A DNA stretch of 11,886 bases, taken from positions 1-11,886 of the forward strand of contig DQRJ01000096.1 in the NCBI GenBank assembly GCA_015663855.1, given 5' to 3'. The notes under the pieces were generated by a model. The model did no database searches, had not been told where the DNA came from, and worked only from the letters and a program-made list of their open reading frames with translations. Positions 7,018 through 11,886 of this stretch are shown here, in pieces. The position numbers and the translations under genes are program-made. Numbering within the stretch: the stretch's first letter is position 1; every line of letters starts with the position of its first letter. This stretch comes from Flavobacteriales bacterium (GTDB taxonomy: Bacteria > Bacteroidota > Bacteroidia > Flavobacteriales_D > Sanyastnellaceae).

Positions 7018-7029
7018 TTCGGATATCCA
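6880..7029 (+). repeat. Long direct repeat, copy 2 (tag and stop of esterase)
   Basis: It is the partner of 5769-5918. Similarity fades upstream near 6868, inside the first calcium loop, and downstream about 12 bases past the stop. Of the 15 differences in the 138 coding bases (stop included), about 10 change the amino acid. Confidence 0.85.
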
Positions 7030-7047
7030 GTGTTTGCTGGATTTTTT
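7025..7047 (+). terminator. Rho-independent terminator after the esterase
   Basis: ATCCAG (7025-7030), loop TGTTTG and CTGGAT (7037-7042) run straight into a T tract (7042-7047), eight bases after the stop codon. The stem is a perfect 6 bp. It probably ends transcription of the plus-strand genes before the opposed thioesterase gene. Confidence 0.65.
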
Positions 7048-7050
7048 GAC

Positions 7051-7096
7051 TAAACCTATGTGCATTACAAGCGCCATATAGTCAGGACTAGGTTTA
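7051..7096. repeat. Inverted repeat in the convergent gap
   Basis: TAAACCTA (7051-7058) and TAGGTTTA (7089-7096) are perfect 8-bp arms 30 bases apart. They lie between the converging esterase and thioesterase genes, and on the plus strand the right arm is followed by an AT-rich run. It may help termination or be a remnant of an insertion; no element fills the arms. Confidence 0.35.
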
Positions 7097-7136
7097 TTTT
7101 ATATAATTTATTAGTGTTGAGCGAGTTGAGCTCGAC

Positions 7137-7532
7137 TTATGAAACCTTATCTGGATTCTTTTCCTTTACGTGTTGAGCTATCGGAATCGGAGTGCCGTCA
7201 TCGTCTAGTCTAACGAAAATGAGTCGCGTAGTACATACGTCCACCTCCTCGTGGCTATAAACATTGAACTTCCGCGCGTTTACCTGAACGGTAATACTCT
7301 TGTTGCCTATGCTTACAATTTCCCCATAGATCTTAATAAGGTTATTCTCTTTTACGGGCGATGTAAAAAGGACCTCTTCCATTTTAAGAGTCACCATGTT
7401 CGGACAATGGCAAACTTCATTAACAAAAGCCACCGCGGACTCATCCACCCAGCTAAGCATCGTCCCTCCGAAAAGGTTATTATGAACGCCTAAATCATGT
7501 TTCTTACAAACCTTCGTTCCCAGTAATCTCAT
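7137..7532 (-). CDS. Hotdog-fold acyl-CoA thioesterase (YciA-like)
   Basis: A 131-residue cytoplasmic protein of the acyl-CoA thioester hydrolase family (4HBT, hotdog fold). It is predicted to release free fatty acid and CoA from acyl-CoA. The N-terminal active-site block H17-N-N-L-F-G-G-T-M-L-S-W-V-D-E (17-31) matches the family pattern, in which the helix carries the catalytic acid (Asp30 or Glu31 here). TLKMEEVLFTSPV (48-60), GEIVSIGNKSITVQV (70-84) and TTRLIFVRLD (101-110) are the usual beta-sheet blocks. There is no signal peptide. Its ATG lies three bases after the stop of the upstream membrane hydroxylase gene, so the two are very likely co-transcribed and translationally coupled. The chain-length preference cannot be read. 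The family is certain; the exact subfamily less so. Confidence 0.9.
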   Translation of the reverse strand: MRLLGTKVCKKHDLGVHNNLFGGTMLSWVDESAVAFVNEVCHCPNMVTLKMEEVLFTSPVKENNLIKIYGEIVSIGNKSITVQVNARKFNVYSHEEVDVCTTRLIFVRLDDDGTPIPIAQHVKEKNPDKVS

Positions 7533-7535
7533 CTC

Positions 7536-8360
7536 TTAATGGTTTATTTTTACACGGCCGTTATTCCGTATTGGTAGCATCATTTGGTATGCCAAATCAT
7601 CTGACTTCGCATCATCCGTAACATCTAATCCATACTTTATATCAGCAACATCTCCATATGCAAAGGTGCCGAAAATCCTATCCCAAATAGAGAAGATATT
7701 GCCGAAATTCCTGTCTGTCCATGGCTCCTCAAAGTGATGATGAAACTTGTGTGTGTTAGGTGAAATGATGATCCAACTTATCGCTTTATCCACTTTCAAG
7801 GGGAGCGCTATGTTAGAATGATTGAAGTACGTAAATGCGATTGTGAGAATCCTGTAAAGCATATAAAAAGCTAGCGGAGCGCCCATAATAAACACTGCTA
7901 GCACTGCGAATGTCTCCCTCGAGATAAAATCTAGTGGGTGAAGCCTCGTGCCAGTAGTCGCATCGACATGTGTGTCACTATGATGGACTAGGTGAATTCG
8001 CCAAAGGAATTTCACGCGATGAACCATCAAGTGAGCTATGTATTGTGAAATTAAATCAAAAGCGAGAATTGTTAGAAGAAGCTCCGCCGCTAATGGGATC
8101 TCTATCATATTCAGCAAGCCCCACCCCGCTTCATCAATCCACTGAAAAAGCCCTACTGTTATGATTCCAAAGATGACATTAATCAGTATGAGTGTGGCTA
8201 AGAAAACCAAATTCGTTTTCGTGTGTTTCCACGATCTGAACCCCCCTTTAAATAGGGGCATTATTGACTCTATCCCGAACGCTGCAGATAGACAAACTAC
8301 TATCCAAACTAGCTTATGCCACGATTGTAAGTCATCAAAGAACGATATCAGTACTTCCAT
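7536..8360 (-). CDS. Fatty acid hydroxylase / sterol desaturase family membrane protein
   Basis: A 274-residue integral membrane di-iron enzyme of the fatty acid hydroxylase superfamily (Pfam FA_hydroxylase), predicted to hydroxylate or desaturate a lipid using oxygen. The histidine clusters that bind the irons are all visible: H110-LMV-H114, H123-LV-H126-H127 (HLVHHSDTH) and H204-KF-H207-H208 (NTHKFHHHF). H181 in HSNI is a further conserved-type histidine. Hydrophobic segments at about 16-35, 50-72, 86-108 and 151-178 frame the clusters. FGNIFSIWDRIFGTF (219-233) is the typical C-terminal block. It is the first gene of a two-gene unit with the thioesterase, which suggests joint lipid modification or turnover. 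Its ATG is 27 bp from that of the divergent propeller gene, with a palindrome in between. The substrate (sterol, carotenoid, fatty acid or alkylglycerol) is unresolved. Confidence 0.9.
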   Translation of the reverse strand: MEVLISFFDDLQSWHKLVWIVVCLSAAFGIESIMPLFKGGFRSWKHTKTNLVFLATLILINVIFGIITVGLFQWIDEAGWGLLNMIEIPLAAELLLTILAFDLISQYIAHLMVHRVKFLWRIHLVHHSDTHVDATTGTRLHPLDFISRETFAVLAVFIMGAPLAFYMLYRILTIAFTYFNHSNIALPLKVDKAISWIIISPNTHKFHHHFEEPWTDRNFGNIFSIWDRIFGTFAYGDVADIKYGLDVTDDAKSDDLAYQMMLPIRNNGRVKINH

Positions 8361-8365
8361 AAGGC

Positions 8366-8382
8366 TAATTTACTGTAAATTA
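8366..8382. promoter_or_regulatory. Perfect palindrome between divergent start codons
   Basis: TAATTTACTGTAAATTA is two perfect 8-bp arms around a central T and fills most of the 27-bp gap (8361-8387) between the hydroxylase and propeller genes. It lies 5 bases from each start codon. It could be an operator controlling both genes. Each arm also resembles the first part of the Bacteroidota -7 box (TAnnTTTG), so the arms could be back-to-back -7 elements, but no -33 box with correct spacing was seen. Confidence 0.4.
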
Positions 8383-8387
8383 CAAGC

Positions 8388-9812
8388 ATGAAAAATTTAC
8401 CGACGATTTTTATACTCATTTTGTGTGTGAGTTTTGTTTCAAACAACAGCTTTGCTCAACCTAGCATTACTTGGGATAGTGTCATTGAAGTATCTACGAA
8501 TGAATTCGGAAATAAATGCTCTCGCATCGTTTTGAATTCCTCCGGCAATCCAATGGTATTACATGGCAAGTCCGGAAATAACGCAGGACTGTATTTATCG
8601 ATATGGGAGGGTGGGTCTTTCGGCACACCCATACAAGTGACGCCCGAAACTAACATATACCTTAGCGAATCCGAAGGTCCACGCATTGCTGTTTCAGGTG
8701 ACAGAGTCGCGGTCAGTTACCAAATTTCTGGCCAATGGGACACCGGTGCATACGTTGTTATGTCCGAAGATAGCGGCCTAACATGGGGAACACCATACCC
8801 CCTCGCAGCGAATACGACAGATGATCATTTCATGCCATGCATAGCGTTCGACGGAAACAGTCAACCTTGGGCAGCCTTAAAATGGAAAACCGCCCCTACG
8901 TTCGAGGGAGTTCACCTATTCAATCCCGACACAGACTCTTTCGAGCCCGCTCTAAATGCGGGGATTGCGACCGCAGGCGTGCCCGTTTGCGAGTGTTGCC
9001 CTTCGAACCCTTTCTACTATGACGGCGTTTTCTATGACGTAGTTAGAAATAATAATAACAATACACGTGATTTTTGGCTCCTGAAGTCCCCGGACGGAGT
9101 TAATTGGGACGAAGCCATCGATATCGACCCTGCGGATTGGTTTATCAGTAGTTGCCCCGCTTCAGGCGCATCGTCTGCTATCCTAAGCGACGGCACGCTT
9201 GTGTCGGCCTTTATGAACGCCCCCGATGGGAGTCGTGTGTATTGGTCTTCTGTAGACCTCTCGAATTTCACGTTCACTGAATCAGCACGTATCGACCCCC
9301 TAAACAACTCGACTGAAAATCACCCCTCTCTTTCAGCAAGTGGAGACTGGCTCGTCGCAGCTTGGGAACGAAATTCTAGCGGCTACGATGTAATGATATC
9401 TGTTTCGGATATAGGTCCAGAAGCTTTATCGAATACCATCTTCAATGTCACGGAGGACTTGAGTGGTCACAACCGCAATCCCTCTGTCGTTTATGATGGC
9501 GAATTCATTCACCTAGCATACAAGAACACATCTTCTGGCGTTTCCCACTACCTGCGTGGTGTGATTTCTGGAACTTCGAAAATTGAGAGTTTAGGTGAGG
9601 AAAATGAGCTTTGGACTTTAACCACAACCCATTCTGAGTGGCGCATTAACTCCACTTTAGGCAGCAACTCCACTTTCACCCTATTCGACTTAAACGGCCG
9701 AGTTTTAAATTCCGGAGAATTCGTAGGTGAGTTGCATCTAGAAAAACGTTCTGGAAGCTATCTGCTAAAACTGGAAACAGGGGGCGTTATAAGCACTTTA
9801 AAGTTGTTTTAG
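8388..9812 (+). CDS. Secreted sialidase-like (BNR/Asp-box) beta-propeller with T9SS sorting domain
   Basis: A 474-residue exported protein (signal peptide MKNLPTIFILILCVSFVSNNSFAQ, 1-24). Asp-box motifs of sialidase-type propellers are visible: SEDSGLTWG (126-134) and SPDGVNWDE (234-242). The fold is thus likely a six-bladed propeller as in exo-alpha-sialidase-like proteins, though an arginine triad could not be placed, so enzyme activity is unproven. A Cys cluster VCECCPSNP (200-208) lies between the two boxes, and Cys256 follows. The C-terminal 70-75 residues (TLFDLNGRVLNSG...SGSYLLKLETGGVISTLKLF) fit a T9SS type A sorting domain, removed on export across the outer membrane. This is the only complete secreted protein here that lacks the EF-hand tag. 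It is divergent from the hydroxylase gene and probably transcribed alone. Confidence 0.85.
   Translation: MKNLPTIFILILCVSFVSNNSFAQPSITWDSVIEVSTNEFGNKCSRIVLNSSGNPMVLHGKSGNNAGLYLSIWEGGSFGTPIQVTPETNIYLSESEGPRIAVSGDRVAVSYQISGQWDTGAYVVMSEDSGLTWGTPYPLAANTTDDHFMPCIAFDGNSQPWAALKWKTAPTFEGVHLFNPDTDSFEPALNAGIATAGVPVCECCPSNPFYYDGVFYDVVRNNNNNTRDFWLLKSPDGVNWDEAIDIDPADWFISSCPASGASSAILSDGTLVSAFMNAPDGSRVYWSSVDLSNFTFTESARIDPLNNSTENHPSLSASGDWLVAAWERNSSGYDVMISVSDIGPEALSNTIFNVTEDLSGHNRNPSVVYDGEFIHLAYKNTSSGVSHYLRGVISGTSKIESLGEENELWTLTTTHSEWRINSTLGSNSTFTLFDLNGRVLNSGEFVGELHLEKRSGSYLLKLETGGVISTLKLF
9594..9809 (+). other. T9SS type A C-terminal sorting domain
   Basis: The beta-rich tail contains the usual landmarks: a LFDLNGR strand-turn, GSYLLKL (Gly-x-Tyr-hydrophobic) and a short basic/hydrophobic end, TLKLF. 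The left boundary is approximate. Confidence 0.75.
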
Positions 9813-9848
9813 AGCTGTTTATTCATGAGTTTCCTTAGAAAAACTAGA

Positions 9849-9936
9849 TTCAAAGTCCTATTTGAAGGAGACAATTAAAAAGTTAGCTTGTTTCTTTTCG
9901 CTGAATTAGTGCTCATTTGAATCTTGGGGGTTCAAA
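9849..9936. repeat. Paired TTCAAA/TTTGAA inverted repeats in the 175-bp convergent gap
   Basis: TTCAAA (9849-9854) with TTTGAA (9861-9866), and TTTGAA (9916-9921) with TTCAAA (9931-9936), form two short hairpins 36-81 bases after the propeller stop. The second has a G-rich loop. Neither has a clean T tract on either strand, so their role in ending the two convergent genes is uncertain. Nothing else is seen in 9813-9987. Confidence 0.3.
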
Positions 9937-9987
9937 AATGAAAGATTTGAGAGATAGATTAGGATCAAGGCACCTGAGTCGCTTGAT

Positions 9988-11886
9988 TTATGGGCAGGGC
10001 TGGCCAAAGTTAGCCAAGATGCCGTCGAGTAAATCGGCAACCGTAACAGCTCCGTCGCCGTTCACGTCCGCAATGCAGTTGGACGTGCACCCAAAATCAC
10101 TTAATAAAATGAGTAGGTCCCCAATCACGATGAAGCCGTCGTTGTCTAGGTCAGCGGGGCATGTGCCTAGGTCTGCGTCGCAACCGAGGACCGTTGTCCC
10201 GTCCCCAAAGAACGATACCGTGCGGTCATACGCATCCAACCCGATTTCAATGCCCATCAAACGCCCAGGAACGTCGTCGAAGTAGGGATGGATACCCCCG
10301 TAGATTCGACTCAAGCTACATTCGTCTGAGGCATCGCGGTAGGTGGCCCATTGCAATTCCACGTCGACACTTGGACCGTCTTCAAAGACCAAAAACTCGT
10401 TAGCCGGTGCAAGGAAGGTCCCCATTCCTCCTGGGAAGTACGCGTCTCCCGTAAAGGCCGTCAACACTTCAGCTGCGGCACGCGAGTAGGTGCTGTGACC
10501 GCTCACATATCCTGCAAATGGGGGGCTGACAAACGAAGGCCGTTGGTAGGGTTCCCAGGCTTCCGCCAGCACCCAACCCACGCCAGCAAATTCCGTATCG
10601 ACATTGTTGATGGCCGAACTTCCTTTCCACGCCCACAGTTTGATTTTCCCCACGTTTTCACCCAAGGTTCCAGCCAAATCGTCTACGGCTTCCACCGTTT
10701 CAATGGAGCCGGGAATCAAAGGCAGTCCACCGGGATGGTAATTGTTCGCCGCGGAGTCGGTGCTTTGGCCCAGTTCAGCCATGCCGCGGATGGCGGTAAT
10801 GGGGCGGGACGAGTCGTACCAACCCTTAGCTCCCCAAGACGAGACAGCACAGTCGTGCATGGCGGAGCCCAATGCGAGGTACACTTTGACGTCCCATTCT
10901 AGGTCGTCCAAGACGTCGCCTTCTCCTTGGAATTGCTTGACGAGTTGTGGGTGATCGCTTACGTAGTTCAAAATGGTGAACCAATGGCCGGGGGGCGTCT
11001 CCGAATCGGGCCCGTCGGCCCAGAACTCCGCGAGTACGCGTGCGTAGTCGCCTCGAGGAACCATGTTGAGCGTGTACGCTGACCCGGTGGAAGGGTTGAT
11101 GCTGTGGCCTAAGCTGGGAGAACCGCCGTTGGTGGCGTCGTACAAAGTGGCGTACGTTTCCAACGTCGTGGGGTAGGTGTCACGGTTTCCTATCGAAGCG
11201 GGGCTGATGTCCCACATCACCCCATCGGTAGGGTCCAACATGCCGGACCAAAGCGCCACCATGCTGTGGCCGTCCAAGTAGATGTCGGAAGTGCCCAACC
11301 CATTCATGTCGTGCAGGGCGGGTTCGCCCGGATCGTGGTACACCTTGTATTCAAATCCGTTACGTGTGTACGAGGTGAGGTCTGCGTCGGTCAATGCCCA
11401 CGAAGTTACCTGCCCCCATTCTGGAGAGAGAAATTCAGGGGTTTCGCCAGGGATGGGGTTGCCGCTTTGATCGATGAACAGGTCGAGGGTGAGCGGCTGC
11501 CAACGGTTCATGTCCAGCACCGTCGCGTTTCCTGGCAGATCCACAATGAGGGGCGGATTGATAGGTGTATAAGACGTGTTTGCGTAGTCGTTTTGTTCGT
11601 TAGACCCGTCTTGAAGACCAAACGCGATCAGTTGCCACGCCAAGTAGTTTCCTAGGGCTCGTCCGTCGCCTAAACTATAGTCCGTGCTGGTAAAATTGAC
11701 GTCGTAGCCCAACGTATCCATGTGCACATCGTATCCCGTCATCAGGTTACCGGCTTGCGGGGCGTTGGCAAACCTGTGTTGTAGCAATCGGTACATTCCA
11801 AACGCGATGGCCTCGTCCCGCGCTGTGGCGAGGTCGGTGGACGGGGTGAATCCGTCGAACGGCGATTGGAATCCGGCGTAATCTTG
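9988..11886 (-). CDS. Vanadium-dependent haloperoxidase / PAP2-family protein with dockerin-like tag (5' end outside window)
   Basis: Reading on the minus strand, the frame is open to the window edge, giving 632 visible residues; the first 30 include ARDEAIAFGMYRLLQHRF and no stop, so Met at 11796 is probably internal. Numbering from that Met, all three PAP2/vanadate-pocket motifs are present: K324-GWYDSS-R331-P332 (KX6RP), S432-G-H434 in YVSGHSTYSRAAAE, and S496-R497-IYGGI-H503-PYF-D507 (SRX5HX3D). In haloperoxidases the last histidine holds vanadate, which with peroxide oxidises halides. Related PAP2 proteins are phosphatases, so halogenating activity is plausible but unproven. The last 57 residues are the two-loop tag. 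The gene is GC-rich (35 of 60 in 10021-10080), unlike the esterase. The signal peptide, if any, lies off the edge. Confidence 0.88.
   Translation of the reverse strand, partial: QDYAGFQSPFDGFTPSTDLATARDEAIAFGMYRLLQHRFANAPQAGNLMTGYDVHMDTLGYDVNFTSTDYSLGDGRALGNYLAWQLIAFGLQDGSNEQNDYANTSYTPINPPLIVDLPGNATVLDMNRWQPLTLDLFIDQSGNPIPGETPEFLSPEWGQVTSWALTDADLTSYTRNGFEYKVYHDPGEPALHDMNGLGTSDIYLDGHSMVALWSGMLDPTDGVMWDISPASIGNRDTYPTTLETYATLYDATNGGSPSLGHSINPSTGSAYTLNMVPRGDYARVLAEFWADGPDSETPPGHWFTILNYVSDHPQLVKQFQGEGDVLDDLEWDVKVYLALGSAMHDCAVSSWGAKGWYDSSRPITAIRGMAELGQSTDSAANNYHPGGLPLIPGSIETVEAVDDLAGTLGENVGKIKLWAWKGSSAINNVDTEFAGVGWVLAEAWEPYQRPSFVSPPFAGYVSGHSTYSRAAAEVLTAFTGDAYFPGGMGTFLAPANEFLVFEDGPSVDVELQWATYRDASDECSLSRIYGGIHPYFDDVPGRLMGIEIGLDAYDRTVSFFGDGTTVLGCDADLGTCPADLDNDGFIVIGDLLILLSDFGCTSNCIADVNGDGAVTVADLLDGILANFGQPCP
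9991..10161 (-). other. Two-loop dockerin-like C-terminal tag of the haloperoxidase-like protein
   Basis: It starts CPADLDNDGFIVIGDLL, has a second loop DVNGDGAVTVAD and ends FGQPCP at the stop. One residue is inserted in the last helix (DLLDGILANFG), and Pro rather than Cys is the last residue. Both loops are intact. Confidence 0.85.

Noticed and set aside
5769..7029. Composite mobile element bounded by the 150-bp direct repeats
   Set aside because: The repeats are coding tails of two genes with no transposase, terminal inverted repeats or target-site duplication. Tag duplication explains them better.
7251..7493. 80-codon plus-strand open frame opposite the thioesterase
   Set aside because: It lies wholly within the thioesterase gene, whose hotdog motifs are clear. 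It shows no domain.
162..10161. Cellulosome (dockerin-cohesin) interpretation of the tags
   Set aside because: No cohesin, scaffoldin or polysaccharide-binding module is present, and the Cys framing differs from classical cellulosomal dockerins. Only the EF-hand resemblance is claimed.
9917..10285. 122-codon plus-strand open frame over the haloperoxidase tail
   Set aside because: Its translation (SATVTAPSPFTSAMQLDVHP) has the same antisense-of-tag pattern seen opposite the oxidase tail, so it is a shadow rather than a gene.
10351..10902. 183-codon plus-strand open frame inside the haloperoxidase-like gene
   Set aside because: The opposite strand carries intact PAP2 motifs across this stretch. 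The plus-strand protein is Arg/Gly-rich without recognisable features, as expected of antisense in GC-rich DNA.

Overview
The window looks like accessory DNA from a marine-type member of the Bacteroidota (probably Flavobacteriales-like). The main evidence is a type IX secretion (T9SS) C-terminal domain on one protein, 21-residue GCTD...GTC Cys-flanked modules, a choice-of-anchor-B protein, and starts without clear Shine-Dalgarno sequences. The taxonomy is inferred from protein style only; no rRNA, tRNA, CRISPR array, transposase or integrase is visible.

Layout, left to right. (1) 1-248 is the 3' end of a secreted protein. (2) 337-1788 is a secreted endonuclease I. (3) 1865-4186 is a large choice-of-anchor-B protein with several small accessory domains. 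(4) 4269-5906 is a three-domain multicopper oxidase. (5) 5986-7017 is an AT-rich LpqC/PHB-depolymerase-like esterase, followed by a good terminator hairpin. (6) On the minus strand, a fatty-acid-hydroxylase/sterol-desaturase family protein (8360-7536) and a hotdog acyl-CoA thioesterase (7532-7137) form a two-gene unit. (7) Divergent from these, 8388-9812 is a secreted sialidase-like propeller with a T9SS tail. (8) Convergent at the right edge, 11886-9988 on the minus strand, is a GC-rich vanadium haloperoxidase/PAP2-family protein whose 5' end is outside the window.

The unifying feature is a C-terminal module of about 55 residues. It consists of two EF-hand/dockerin-like calcium loops bracketed by cysteines (CPxDxxxDG...VxDxLxxLSxFGC...C...DG...FGxxC) and ends at or next to the last residue. 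It sits on five enzymes or domains of unrelated fold, and a single-loop version ends the partial gene at the left edge. It behaves like a common sorting, anchoring or docking tag, used beside the T9SS tail of the sialidase-like protein. The tag DNA of the esterase is nearly a copy of the tag DNA of the oxidase next to it, including the stop codon and about 12 bases beyond. The esterase body differs strongly in base composition, so the tag appears to have been grafted onto a foreign gene and then partly degraded.

Together the tagged proteins suggest an extracellular or cell-surface set of degradative and oxidative enzymes (nuclease, esterase, multicopper oxidase, haloperoxidase-like protein). 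The joint function is inference; the shared tag is directly visible.
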